Below, in pieces: positions 40,539 through 49,972 of a stretch of 64,000 bases of DNA. Numbering within the stretch: position 1 is the first letter of the stretch; each line of letters starts with the position of its first letter. Source of the stretch: JAEWWD01 sp964440115 (lineage in GTDB: Bacteria > Bacillota > Clostridia > Christensenellales > CAG-138); NCBI GenBank assembly GCA_964440115.1, contig CAYTPV010000002.1, positions 310,001 through 374,000 on the forward strand, written 5' to 3'. A model generated the notes under the pieces. It had not been told where the DNA came from and did not search any database. It saw nothing but the letters and a program-made list of their open reading frames with translations. Position numbers and translations under genes: made by a program.

Positions 40539-41903
40539 TTACCGCGTCAGCAGACAACAACACTCAACGTGTGTCGCATGCGGGAACATATCTACAGGCT
40601 GTACTTTTTCTATGCGGTATCCGCCATCGGCAAGTACGCGGCAGTCCCGCGCTAGCGTGGCGGGATTGCACGAAATGTAAAGCACCCGCTTTACGCCGCT
40701 TTGTATGACGGCCTGCAAAAACGCTTCTTCAGCGCCCTTTCGCGGCGGGTCCATGACCAGTGCGTCGAGCGTAAGACCCTCGCGGACAAGGCGGGGGAGG
40801 GCGATTTCAGCTTCGTCGCATAGGAACTGCGCGTTTGAAATTCCGTTGTTCTGCGCGTTGCGCCGCGCGTCTTCTACGGCCTCGGGTACGTTTTCCATGC
40901 CGATGACTTCCAACGCATGCTGTGCGAGTAACAGCGTGATGGTGCCGATCCCGCAGTAGGCGTCCACCAGACGCTCACCGCCCACAAGTGCGAGCATGGA
41001 AAGGGCGGTATTGTACAGAAGTTCTGTCTGTGTCGGGTTGACCTGCAGAAAGGACGCGGGGCCAAGAGAAAATGCCAGCCCACACATGCGCTCGGAAATA
41101 CGCTCGCTGCCCCACAGCATGCGATAGTCGTTGCCGAGTATCACGTTGGTGCGCTCCGCCTGAATATTCAGATAGACACTGGCGAGGTTGTCCACGCGTT
41201 CCTGTAAAGAATCAAGTAGTGTTTGCTTGCGAGGGAGGACGCCTGTGGCGACGACAGTCACCATGGTTTCGCCCGTCGAAGAGGTGCGCGCGACGACATG
41301 GCGCAGCAGACCTTTGCCTGTTTCTTCGTCGTAGGCGGGGATTTTATATTCGTTCGCCCAATCGCGCACGGCGAACGCTGCCTGCAGTACGGACTGCTGC
41401 TGTATCAGGCAATCCGCCATGGGGATGAGCCGATGACTGCGCGGCGAGAAAAAGCCTGCCTCCACGCGGTTGTCCACCTGCGCAAGAGGAAAGCTGCCCT
41501 TGTTGCGATACCGCCACGGGTCATCCATTCCCAAAACAGCAGGGACAGAAAGTTCCTTGAAGCCGCCGATGCGAACGAGAGCATCTTCTACGACTTTACG
41601 CTTATAGGCCAGCTGCGCTTCGTATTCAAGGTGCTGCAGCGTGCATCCGCCGCACGATGCAAAAATGGGGCAGGGGGGATCCGTGCGCTCCTTTGCCGGT
41701 TCCTCAATGGAAATGAGCTTGCCTACGCCAAATCCCGAGCCCGGCTTAATAATATGCGCTCTCACGCGTTCGCCCGGCAGAGCGCCGGGCACAAATACGG
41801 CATATCCGTCTACGCGGCCGATGCCCTGTCCTTCAGCGCCCAGCGCTTCTATCTGCAGTGTGATGTCTTCGTTGCGTTTTACGGGTGGTTGCCTGTCTGC
41901 CAT
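40539..41903 (-). CDS. rlmD: 23S rRNA (uracil-C5)-methyltransferase, RlmD/RumA family
   Basis: SAM-dependent RNA methyltransferase of 454 residues. N-terminal TRAM domain (about 10-70, EALGAEGQGIGRVDGYAVFV), the iron-sulfur cysteine cluster CPIFASCGGCTLQH near residue 82, the SAM site LVDAYCGIGTITLLLA, and the catalytic Cys region LYISCNPATLARDC. Bacillota often have two or three paralogues (RlmD, RlmCD), so the modified uridine is uncertain. It lies 13 bases after pfkA. Confidence 0.9.
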   Translation of the reverse strand: MADRQPPVKRNEDITLQIEALGAEGQGIGRVDGYAVFVPGALPGERVRAHIIKPGSGFGVGKLISIEEPAKERTDPPCPIFASCGGCTLQHLEYEAQLAYKRKVVEDALVRIGGFKELSVPAVLGMDDPWRYRNKGSFPLAQVDNRVEAGFFSPRSHRLIPMADCLIQQQSVLQAAFAVRDWANEYKIPAYDEETGKGLLRHVVARTSSTGETMVTVVATGVLPRKQTLLDSLQERVDNLASVYLNIQAERTNVILGNDYRMLWGSERISERMCGLAFSLGPASFLQVNPTQTELLYNTALSMLALVGGERLVDAYCGIGTITLLLAQHALEVIGMENVPEAVEDARRNAQNNGISNAQFLCDEAEIALPRLVREGLTLDALVMDPPRKGAEEAFLQAVIQSGVKRVLYISCNPATLARDCRVLADGGYRIEKVQPVDMFPHATHVECCCLLTR

Positions 41904-41916
41904 GTTTTCAATTTCC

Positions 41917-42882
41917 TTAAAATTTAGTCATGATATCGTTGAGCGAGTAGAGTTCCGCGTCAAACCGATCCTCATGCTGCACGGCCTCTTCCAGGCTGAC
42001 GTCTATGATTTTATTGTCGCGGATGCCTACCGCGCGGCCATCTGTAGCGCCGCCGATGAGCAGATCCACTGCACGTACGCCAAGGCGCGTTGCCAGCACG
42101 CGGTCGAATGCAGTGGGCTCGCCGCCGCGCTGAATATAGCTGAGCACTACAGGCTTGATTTCGATATCCGTATGCTCTTCTACATATTTTGCAAATTCCT
42201 CCGCGTGGCCGGCGCCCTCAGCGATGATGACCATGCTGGTCAGTCTGCCGCGCAGTTTGTTATCCGCAAGCCTTCTGGCCGCTTCTTCCCAGGGCAGGTT
42301 CCGTTCGGGCAGCAGCGTGATATCCGCGGGGCCAGCAATGCCCGCCCACAGCGCGATATCGCCGCAGTTGCGTCCCATCACTTCCACCACGCCCACGCGG
42401 TCATGCGCACGCATGGTATCACGGATTTTGCTGATTTCGTGGATGACGTTGTTTACAGCGGTATCAAAGCCTATGGTGAAGTCCGTGTAGCCCATGTCGT
42501 TGTCTATCGTACCGGGCAGGCCGATGGTGGGAATACCCTTTCGTGCAAGCGCAAGCGCGCCGTGGTAACTGCCGTCTCCGCCGATGACGATGAGGCCGTC
42601 GATTCCGTAAGCCCGCAGCACTTTGATGCCCTGCTCCTGTCCTTCCGGCGTTTTGAACTGCATGCTTCTTGCGGTGCGCAGTATGGTGCCGCCGCGGTCT
42701 ATGGTGCTGTGCACATCCTCGTATTGCAGTTGCTTGACGCGGCCTTCCATCAACCCCTGAAAACCGTGGAATACGCCCATCACGATGAGCCCTTTGTCAA
42801 GGCCTGCCTTGAGCACCGCCCTTACGGCCGCGTTCATGCCCGGAGTATCGCCTCCGCTGGTCAACACGCCTATTCGTTTCAT
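41917..42882 (-). CDS. pfkA: ATP-dependent 6-phosphofructokinase
   Basis: Glycolytic enzyme of 321 residues, converting fructose 6-phosphate to the 1,6-bisphosphate. Markers: IGVLTSGGDTPGMNAAVRA at the N-terminus, IVIGGDGSYHGALAL (Gly after GGD marks the ATP-using type) and GLPGTIDNDMGYTDFTIGFD (Asn rather than Lys, again ATP-type, with the catalytic Asp pair), and VMGRNCGDIALWAG. The allosteric site arginines are likely present. 35 bases after dnaE. Confidence 0.95.
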   Translation of the reverse strand: MKRIGVLTSGGDTPGMNAAVRAVLKAGLDKGLIVMGVFHGFQGLMEGRVKQLQYEDVHSTIDRGGTILRTARSMQFKTPEGQEQGIKVLRAYGIDGLIVIGGDGSYHGALALARKGIPTIGLPGTIDNDMGYTDFTIGFDTAVNNVIHEISKIRDTMRAHDRVGVVEVMGRNCGDIALWAGIAGPADITLLPERNLPWEEAARRLADNKLRGRLTSMVIIAEGAGHAEEFAKYVEEHTDIEIKPVVLSYIQRGGEPTAFDRVLATRLGVRAVDLLIGGATDGRAVGIRDNKIIDVSLEEAVQHEDRFDAELYSLNDIMTKF

Positions 42883-42918
42883 ATCGTCATCCTTCTTTCT
42901 GAAAGTTTGGCATCCTGT

Positions 42919-45900
42919 TCATCGCACTGCGATCTTCACATTGTCATCGCCCGCGAATGCCCGCGCCTCGCGCAGAAAAGCTTCGGATAAATTGACGTGC
43001 AGTTCCTTCGGGGAAAGCCGCCGCTGCCCTGTGGCCATATCGTAGAGCACCACAGGCACATTGCCCGGAAAGCGGGAAAGCAGCCCCACCGCGTCTTTTG
43101 CGCGGTCTCCCGTCAGCTCTGAAAAGCGCAGATACAGCGTGGGGACTACGCTTTGCAGAGGCAGCAGTTCATCCACCAATATGCTGTTCTTCTGGTTCTC
43201 GCGCATGTTCAGCTTGCCGCTGACCATTACCGACCGGGCAGGGAAGAACACATCCCCCACCTGTGCGAGCGTCCGCGGGAAAAGCACGAGTTCTACGCTG
43301 CCGGTTACACCCTCAAGTACGGCGTACCCCATCATGTTGTCACCGTTGCGTGTAGGCTTGCGTTCCACATTGGACAGTATTCCCCCCGTGCGGACTCTTT
43401 CGTTGTCGCGCGGGGCAGATAATCCGTCCGCTTCCTGCAACTGTAGCACGGAGTAGGGCAGCGCGTCCAGTACCGGCGCAAAATCGTCAAGAGGATGGCC
43501 GCTGATGTATACGCCGATGGCTTCACGCTCTTTATCCAGTATGACTTGGTGCGCAAATTCCTGCATATCAGGCAGCTGCACGGAAGCCGTCTTAAATACG
43601 GAATTGGATGCACCTGCGATATCGAACAGGGATATCTGGCCCTGCTCGCGCATTTTTCGCGCCTGCGCGCTGCCGTCGAGCGCGCGTTCGTATACGGCGA
43701 TGAGCTGCGAGCGCCTGTGGCGCATGCCGTCGAAACAGCCGGCGTAAATGAGGCCCTCCAGCGTTCTCTTATTAAGGCCTTCCGAACGGTCAACAAAATC
43801 AAAGAAGTCCGTAAAAGGTCCGCCGCGCTCGCGTTCCTGCACCATCGCCTGCATGGCCGCTTCGCCTACATTGCGAACGGCGCATAGGCCGAAACGAATG
43901 CATCCGTCCTCTACATTAAAACGCGCGCGGCTTTTGTTGACGTCCGGCGGCAATATTTTTAATCCCATGCGCCTTGCGGCGTATACATATTTTGCCACGT
44001 CGTCCACGCTGCCAAGGTAGCTGTTCAATAGCGCCGCCATGAATTCCGCCTTGTAATACAGCTTCAAATATGCCGTACGGTAAGCGACCACCGCGTAGCA
44101 GGCGGCATGCGACTTATTGAACGCATAGGACGCGAAATCCATCATTTCGTCGAATATGCGGTTTGCGATCTCCGCCGGAACGCCGTTTTTCACCGCACCG
44201 GGCACGTTGTCTTCCGCGATGCCGTTGATGAAGTTCTCACGTTCCTTGGCCATGACATCGTGTTTTTTCTTGCTCATGGCGCGGCGAACAAGGTCGCTGC
44301 GGCCCATGGAGTAGCCGCCCAGATCGCGCACGATCTGCATGACCTGCTCCTGATATACCATGCAGCCGTAGGTATTCTGCAAAATGGGGCGCAGCTTTTC
44401 ATGCACATAGCTGACCGGCACAGTACCGTTCTTCGCTCCCACATAACGCGGAATCTGCGCCATGGGGCCGGGGCGGAACAGCGAAATGCCCGCTATGATA
44501 TCCTCAAAGCTGTCGGGCTTGAGCTGTATCATGAACTGACGCATGCCCGCACTTTCCAACTGGAACACGCCGTCCGTTTCGCCGCTTGCGATCATGGCGA
44601 ACACTTTGGGGTCGTCATATTCCATACCGTCCAGCTCAGGAACCGGTTTTCCGCCCGCCTTGATAAAAGCAAGCGCGTCGCGGATCACGGTAAGCGTCCT
44701 CAGACCCAGGAAATCCATTTTCAGCAGCCCCAGTTCCTCCAATGTACCCATGGGGAACTGCGTGGTAACGGATTCATCGTTCTTCTGCAGCGGCACCACT
44801 TCCACGACGGGGTGCTTCGATATCACGACGCCCGCCGCATGCGTGGAAGCATGCCGTGGCTGGCCTTCCAGCTTTCTGGAATAATCGATCAGCGTCTTGA
44901 CACTCTGCTCCGTCTGGTACGCCGTACGCAGCTCGGAGGATATCGTAAGCGCCCTATCCAGCGTCATGCCAAGTTCAAAAGGCACCATCTTTGCTATTTT
45001 GTCCACATCGCCGTAAGGCATGTGCAGCGCGCGGCCAACATCGCGGACTGCCGCACGTGCGGCCATTGTGCCGAATGTAATGATCTGCGCCACATGGTCC
45101 GCGCCATATTTGCGCACCACGTAGTCGATAACCTCCTGCCGCCGCTCGTAGCAGAAATCCACGTCGAAATCCGGCATGGAAATGCGCTCCGGGTTCAAAA
45201 ACCGCTCGAACAGCAATCCGTATTTGAGCGGGTCTACGTCTGTAATATTCAGGCAGTAGGCGGCAAGGCTGCCCGCGCCGCTGCCGCGGCCGGGGCCTAC
45301 GATGATGCCATGCTGTTTTGCAAAATCAATGAAATCCCACACGATGAGGAAATAATCCACAAACCCCATGCGTTCGATGACGGAAAGCTCGTATTCCAGT
45401 CGATCATTCACAGCCTGATCCGCGCGGGGCAGCTTTTTTTTCATGCCGTCCGCACACAGCTTGCGAAGGTAAGATGCGTTAGGCATACCGCCGGGGGCGG
45501 TAAAACCGGGTAGGTGCTTTTCGCCGAACGCGATATCTACGCGGCATTTATTTACAATTTCCTGCGTGTTGTCGATGGATTCAGGGTAATCCGGCAGCGC
45601 GCGGCGCATTTCTTCCTCGCTCTTGAGGTAGAACTCGTCTGCTTCCATGCGCATGCGGTTGCGTTCATCCACAAATGTGTTGGTCTGCACGCAGAGCAGT
45701 ACGTCCTGCACCTGCGCGTCTTCCTTGTTGACATAATGCACGTCATTGGTGGCGACGATGCGCACCCCTATTTCGTGCGCAATCTGCACCAGGCCGGGCA
45801 GAACCTGCCTTTGCGCGGGGATGCCGTGATCCTGCAGTTCAATATAAAAATCGTCTTTGAACATGCCTTTAAGACGCAGGGCAAGAGCCTTTGCCTCATT

Positions 45901-46353
45901 GTAATTTCCCTGCAGCAGCCGCTGCGGGATATCTCCGGCAAGACACGCGGACATGCAAATGAGTCCTTCACTGTGCCGTTCCAAGAGATCATAATCGATG
46001 CGCGGCTTATAGTAAAAGCCGCGCAGGAACGCTTCGGACGAAAGACGCATGAGGTTCTGATAGCCTGTCTGATTTTTGCACAGCAATATGAGGTGCGCGT
46101 ATTCTCTGTCTTTAGGCCCATCCCTGTCTTCCATGGAGCGCGGGGCTACATATGCCTCCATGCCGAGTATGGGCAGTATGCCTTCCTTTTTGCAGGCCTT
46201 GTAGAATTCCACCACCCCGTACATTACGCCGTGATCGGTGATGGCAAGCGCCTGCATGCCGTTTGATTTCGCGCGCGCAACAAGCTCCTCGATGCGCGCG
46301 GCGCCGTCGAGGAGGCTGTACTGCGTATGTACATGCAGGTGTGTGAAGGCCAT
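42919..46353 (-). CDS. dnaE: DNA polymerase III subunit alpha
   Basis: C-family replicative polymerase of 1144 residues. PHP domain at the N-terminus (FTHLHVHTQYSLLDGAAR, KSNGMQALAITDHGVMYG). Palm region with IIVGPGRGSGAGSLAAYCL and the catalytic acids in ISMPDFDVDFCYERR. The finger helices and thumb follow, with QEQVMQIVRDLGGYSMG, and DFASYAFNKSHAACYAVVA. The OB-fold, in FPARSVMVSGKLNMRENQ, lies near the C-terminus. Bacillota also need PolC, which is not here. It is one base after the HPr-like gene, so the two are coupled. Confidence 0.96.
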   Translation of the reverse strand: MAFTHLHVHTQYSLLDGAARIEELVARAKSNGMQALAITDHGVMYGVVEFYKACKKEGILPILGMEAYVAPRSMEDRDGPKDREYAHLILLCKNQTGYQNLMRLSSEAFLRGFYYKPRIDYDLLERHSEGLICMSACLAGDIPQRLLQGNYNEAKALALRLKGMFKDDFYIELQDHGIPAQRQVLPGLVQIAHEIGVRIVATNDVHYVNKEDAQVQDVLLCVQTNTFVDERNRMRMEADEFYLKSEEEMRRALPDYPESIDNTQEIVNKCRVDIAFGEKHLPGFTAPGGMPNASYLRKLCADGMKKKLPRADQAVNDRLEYELSVIERMGFVDYFLIVWDFIDFAKQHGIIVGPGRGSGAGSLAAYCLNITDVDPLKYGLLFERFLNPERISMPDFDVDFCYERRQEVIDYVVRKYGADHVAQIITFGTMAARAAVRDVGRALHMPYGDVDKIAKMVPFELGMTLDRALTISSELRTAYQTEQSVKTLIDYSRKLEGQPRHASTHAAGVVISKHPVVEVVPLQKNDESVTTQFPMGTLEELGLLKMDFLGLRTLTVIRDALAFIKAGGKPVPELDGMEYDDPKVFAMIASGETDGVFQLESAGMRQFMIQLKPDSFEDIIAGISLFRPGPMAQIPRYVGAKNGTVPVSYVHEKLRPILQNTYGCMVYQEQVMQIVRDLGGYSMGRSDLVRRAMSKKKHDVMAKERENFINGIAEDNVPGAVKNGVPAEIANRIFDEMMDFASYAFNKSHAACYAVVAYRTAYLKLYYKAEFMAALLNSYLGSVDDVAKYVYAARRMGLKILPPDVNKSRARFNVEDGCIRFGLCAVRNVGEAAMQAMVQERERGGPFTDFFDFVDRSEGLNKRTLEGLIYAGCFDGMRHRRSQLIAVYERALDGSAQARKMREQGQISLFDIAGASNSVFKTASVQLPDMQEFAHQVILDKEREAIGVYISGHPLDDFAPVLDALPYSVLQLQEADGLSAPRDNERVRTGGILSNVERKPTRNGDNMMGYAVLEGVTGSVELVLFPRTLAQVGDVFFPARSVMVSGKLNMRENQKNSILVDELLPLQSVVPTLYLRFSELTGDRAKDAVGLLSRFPGNVPVVLYDMATGQRRLSPKELHVNLSEAFLREARAFAGDDNVKIAVR

Positions 46354-46354
46354 A

Positions 46355-46609
46355 TTATCCCTTGCGGGTCAATTCCACCATTGCGCTCATTGCGACGTCT
46401 TCGTCCGGCCCATTGACGAACAGATGGATGGTATCCCCCTGACCTACGCCTAGGGACAGCACACCCATAATGGATTTTGCGTTGACCTTTTTGTTGCCCT
46501 TTTCAATGAGCATTTGCGAGTTGAAGCCGCTGGCAAGCTGCACAAACTGCGCCGCGGGGCGCGCACGCAGCCCTTCGGAGTTTTGAATAGTCAGCACCTT
46601 GTGTATCAT
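46355..46609 (-). CDS. HPr-family protein with Arg at the His-15 position (Crh-like)
   Basis: Phosphocarrier-fold protein of 84 residues. In HPr the phosphorylated residue is His15 in GLHARPA; here the block reads GLRARPAAQFVQ, with Arg at position 15, encoded by CGT (one base from CAT). The regulatory Ser46 is intact in KKVNAKSIMGVLSLGV, the HprK target. So it cannot act in PEP-dependent sugar phosphorylation by the usual chemistry but could act as a Crh-type co-repressor with CcpA after Ser46 phosphorylation. Bacillus Crh has Gln at this place and is also next to whiA (yvcL). ATG at 46609 follows GAGGAGG; a GTG three bases upstream is an alternative. No hprK in the window. Confidence 0.9.
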   Translation of the reverse strand: MIHKVLTIQNSEGLRARPAAQFVQLASGFNSQMLIEKGNKKVNAKSIMGVLSLGVGQGDTIHLFVNGPDEDVAMSAMVELTRKG

Positions 46610-46648
46610 CACAACGCCTCCTCATTCTTATTACATACCGCGCATGCG

Positions 46649-47572
46649 TCAGTTCAGTTGTTCTGCAATGCGCAGCAGCCTCTGCAAACGATGGTTGATA
46701 CCTGATTTGCCTATGCCTGCCATATCGGCGAGTTCCTGCAGGCTCGCATCCGGATTGTTGAGCCGCAGCTCCGCGGTTTCACGAAGCGCGGGAGATAACT
46801 TTTCATAATCGCGGTGGCGAAGTATGGCCTCAATTGCCTCAAGCTGTTCGCCCGCCGCATATACGGTTTTGCCGATGTTTGCGGTTTCGCAGTTGCTGGT
46901 GCGGTTGATGTAATTGCGAAGCTCCTTTTCCGCGCGCGCATCCTCAAACGCGAGCGTGGATACGGATGCGCCAAGCAGCGCCAGAAACCCGGCAATCCTG
47001 TCCCCTTCTTTTAAGTATACCACAGTTCTATCCTTGCGGCGAACGGTTTTTAGCTCGCAGCATAGCTCTCCTGTGTATCCGCACAACGCCTGCGCGAATG
47101 CTTCGCCTCTGCAAACGATTTCCAGATGATACGTGCGTTTGGGATTGGAACACGACCCCGCCCCCAGAAAAGCGCCGCGCAGGAACGCGCGCCGTTCCTC
47201 TTCGGTCGTTAAATACGCTTCGGGAACTTCCTGCGTAAGCTCCACGCCATCGCTGGTACGCAAAAATAAGCCCGCTTCCATCAGCAGTCTTTCACATTCC
47301 GGGCCTGTCAGCGTAACGTCGGTAAACGCGGCGCGCCTGCTCATTGTTTCCCGAAGGGCGATCTGCGCCTGCACGTCGTAAAGAGAAGCGGCGAGCGACG
47401 CAAACAGTTTGCCGACTTCATATGTTTCCGTTACAAATTCTACGCCAAACATCTTGCCCAGCCGCAAAGAACCCGCCGCATGAATCAATCCGAACAATTC
47501 TGCCCGGCGAATTCTGTCGCCGCGCAGCCGTATACGAGCGAGTTCCTGCTTCACGCCTCTGGAAAAGGACAT
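46649..47572 (-). CDS. whiA: WhiA-family DNA-binding protein
   Basis: Sporulation and cell-division regulator family protein of 307 residues. N-terminal degenerate LAGLIDADG-like domain (VKQELARIRLRGDRIRRAEL, then AAGSLRLGKMFGVEFVTETY) and a C-terminal helix-turn-helix (LRETAELRLNNPDASLQELA, then GIGKSGINHRLQRLL). ATG at 47572 has a GGAGG site and starts five bases after the rlmN stop codon. Position next to an HPr-like gene is the typical whiA neighbourhood in Bacillota. Confidence 0.93.
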   Translation of the reverse strand: MSFSRGVKQELARIRLRGDRIRRAELFGLIHAAGSLRLGKMFGVEFVTETYEVGKLFASLAASLYDVQAQIALRETMSRRAAFTDVTLTGPECERLLMEAGLFLRTSDGVELTQEVPEAYLTTEEERRAFLRGAFLGAGSCSNPKRTYHLEIVCRGEAFAQALCGYTGELCCELKTVRRKDRTVVYLKEGDRIAGFLALLGASVSTLAFEDARAEKELRNYINRTSNCETANIGKTVYAAGEQLEAIEAILRHRDYEKLSPALRETAELRLNNPDASLQELADMAGIGKSGINHRLQRLLRIAEQLN

Positions 47573-47577
47573 GCAAC

Positions 47578-48618
47578 TTATCCTCCGTCGGTTTCCATCA
47601 ATACGCGGCGGCGCAGCTGCCCGCACGCGCCTTCAATATCCGTACCCAATTCGCGCCGCACGGTGGCGGATATATGCCTCTGTGTCAGCCAGTCTGCAAA
47701 TTGCGCGGCACGCCTGCGGTCCGGTCCTTTTAGGCTTCTTTCCTTCACCGGGTTGAGCGGAATGAGGTTTACATGGCAGTTGATGCCGTGCAGCCTGTCT
47801 GATAGCGCCTGCGCATCCGCCTGCGCGTCGTTGACCCCTTCGATTAACGCATATTCTATGATGACGCGCCGCCCCGTCGTATCCGCGTAGTCCTTTGCGG
47901 CTTTGAGCACCTGTTCGATGGGGTACCGCCTGTTGATAGGCATAATGGCGTCCCGTTGTTCATCGTTGTGGGCATGCAGCGATATACACAGCGTCACATG
48001 CGGCGCTTCCTGCAAGAAACGGTAAATCTCAGGTACCAGCCCGCAGGTGGAAAGCGATATGTTTCGCGGGCTAATGCCCAGTCCGTCCGCCGCAGTCGCG
48101 CGGTGCAAAAACGCAACGACGTTATCGTAATTATCGAGCGGCTCTCCGCTGCCCATGAGCACCACATTGGTGACGGCGCGTCCGCTAACGGTTGGCGGCT
48201 CGTCTTGTTCTATGGCCGTGATCTGGCCGAGCATCTCGCCTGCGGTAAGGTTGCGTATGCGCCCTTCGAGTGTGGAAGCGCAGAAGGCGCAGCCCATGCG
48301 GCATCCTACCTGTGTGGAAAGGCAAAGCGTGTTGCCGTGTTTGTAGCGCATGAGCACGCCTTCCACCAGTTCCCCGTCGTCCAGCTCGAACAGGTATTTT
48401 ACAGTGTCGTCCAGCTTTGACTGCAGCTTGTCGCGTATGCGTGCGCCGCCCCAAGGCAGTACCTGCAGCCGCTCACGAAGCGCCTTGGGGATGTTGCTCA
48501 TATCAAGCGGCCGCACCCCACGCAGCAGCCAGTCGTATACCTGTCCGGCACGAAATGTCGGCTGGTCGTTCAATAGGGCGGCGATTTCCTGCCGCGTCAT
48601 TTCCATCAAAGGCTTCAT
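47578..48618 (-). CDS. rlmN: 23S rRNA / tRNA (adenine-C2)-methyltransferase RlmN
   Basis: Radical-SAM methyltransferase of 346 residues that modifies A2503 of 23S rRNA (and A37 in some tRNAs). The CxxxCxxC cluster is CRMGCAFCAS, preceded by TLCLSTQVG. MGSGEPLDNYDNV and STCGLVPEIYRF follow. A conserved Cys near the C-terminus (SATVRRELGTDIEGACGQLR) is the methyl-accepting/resolving Cys. It lies 55 bases after rsmB. Confidence 0.95.
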   Translation of the reverse strand: MKPLMEMTRQEIAALLNDQPTFRAGQVYDWLLRGVRPLDMSNIPKALRERLQVLPWGGARIRDKLQSKLDDTVKYLFELDDGELVEGVLMRYKHGNTLCLSTQVGCRMGCAFCASTLEGRIRNLTAGEMLGQITAIEQDEPPTVSGRAVTNVVLMGSGEPLDNYDNVVAFLHRATAADGLGISPRNISLSTCGLVPEIYRFLQEAPHVTLCISLHAHNDEQRDAIMPINRRYPIEQVLKAAKDYADTTGRRVIIEYALIEGVNDAQADAQALSDRLHGINCHVNLIPLNPVKERSLKGPDRRRAAQFADWLTQRHISATVRRELGTDIEGACGQLRRRVLMETDGG

Positions 48619-48673
48619 GATTTTTGTTCTGCCGTTTGCTTGTCCTGTTTCATAGTATTCAGTCCTGCCGTTC

Positions 48674-49972
48674 TTATTCCTCGCGGGTGAGACGGGCGAT
48701 AAAAAAACCTTCGGTTTGATCCCGATGCGGAAGAAGCTGTGTCATGCCGCGTGTTAGCCTAGGCAACACGGGGGGAAGGAAGGGCGTCAGATCGCATAGC
48801 GAAAAATCCTTCTGCCGTGTTAAAAACGCTTCAATCTGATCTTCGTTCTCCCTTTTAGAAATCGTGCAGCTTGCATATACCAGAGCCCCGCCGGGCTGAA
48901 CATAGTCCGCGCAGGTATCGAGTATTTGCCGCTGTATGTCGGCAAGCGCATCGATGGCCTCCGGCGATTTGCTGTAGCGCACGTCCGGCTTGCCGGATGC
49001 AACGCCCAATCCGGAACAGGGCGCGTCGATGAGCACTAAGTCGAATGCTTCACGGCAGTCGTCAACGGGCAGCGCCGCATCCTGCACACGCGTGATGGCA
49101 TTGACATGCAGGCGTTCGAATGTGCGATCCATCAATTCCTTGCGATGCTCGTGCAGTTCCCATGCGGTCAGATCAATCTCAGGGCACAGTGCATACAGAT
49201 ACGCGCTTTTGCCGCCGGGTGCTGCGCACGCGTCCAGCACACGCATTTTGGGTTTTATTCCGCACGCGCGGCACACGAGCATGGAACTTTCGCTCTGTAC
49301 GGCGATTTTACCTTGTAGAAACAGAGGGTCCTGTGCGATATCGTAGCCGCGAAGCAGTTTCACGCAATCCGGCTCCAGTGTGCCGTCGGTATAGGCGATC
49401 TGCCGTTCGTCCAGCGATAATCGCAATTCCTGCGCGGTAAAAGGCGGTTGGCAGCGCAAAGTGGTGGGCGGGGGAGGGGCGCTTAAAAGCGCTTCCGTTT
49501 CCTGCTCGCCAAACCTCGCGAGCCATTCCTCCACCAGCCATAGGGGCCAGCTATAGAGTATGCTCAGCCTCTGCGCCGTATCCGCAGGCAGCGGGGGAGG
49601 CGTATTTGTATTTCGTGCGAGCGTACGCAGCACGCCGTTGAGAAAACCCGTCATCGCGCCTTTGCCCACTTCTTTGGCCAACTGTACGCTTTCGTTTACA
49701 GCGGCTGCCTGTGGAGTACGCATAAACAGCAACTCGCAAGTGCCCATACGCAGAATGCCGCGGATAACGGGTTTCTGCGTTCCTTTGACATACTGTGCGA
49801 GCACATGGTCAATATACAAAAGGTGATCCAGTGTTTCGTAAACGGCTGCGGCCACCCATCGCGCATCCTGTTCAGTCAGCCCGCTTTGCGCCTTCTTAAG
49901 CCGAAGATTGGCATAAGCACCTTTGTCCGTGATATCTACGAGCGCTTCAAGCGCAATTCTGCGCACGCTCAT
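48674..49972 (-). CDS. rsmB: 16S rRNA (cytosine-C5)-methyltransferase RsmB
   Basis: A 432-residue RNA methyltransferase for C967 of 16S rRNA. N-terminal NusB-like helical domain (VRRIALEALVDITDKGAYAN, and ILRMGTCELLFMRTPQAAAV) and a Rossmann methyltransferase domain: VLDACAAPGGKSAYLYAL (SAM site), LVLIDAPCSGLGVASGKPD with the catalytic PC, and ALVYASCTISKRENE with the second Cys. Start ATG at 49972 overlaps the fmt stop (ATGA). Confidence 0.95.
   Translation of the reverse strand: MSVRRIALEALVDITDKGAYANLRLKKAQSGLTEQDARWVAAAVYETLDHLLYIDHVLAQYVKGTQKPVIRGILRMGTCELLFMRTPQAAAVNESVQLAKEVGKGAMTGFLNGVLRTLARNTNTPPPLPADTAQRLSILYSWPLWLVEEWLARFGEQETEALLSAPPPPTTLRCQPPFTAQELRLSLDERQIAYTDGTLEPDCVKLLRGYDIAQDPLFLQGKIAVQSESSMLVCRACGIKPKMRVLDACAAPGGKSAYLYALCPEIDLTAWELHEHRKELMDRTFERLHVNAITRVQDAALPVDDCREAFDLVLIDAPCSGLGVASGKPDVRYSKSPEAIDALADIQRQILDTCADYVQPGGALVYASCTISKRENEDQIEAFLTRQKDFSLCDLTPFLPPVLPRLTRGMTQLLPHRDQTEGFFIARLTREE

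Noticed and set aside
41641..42990. A 449-residue plus-strand reading frame
   Set aside because: Antisense to rlmD and pfkA; no family features.
44107..45513. A 468-residue plus-strand reading frame
   Set aside because: Lies antisense within dnaE, with no homology and a His/Arg-rich composition typical of antisense frames in GC-rich genes.
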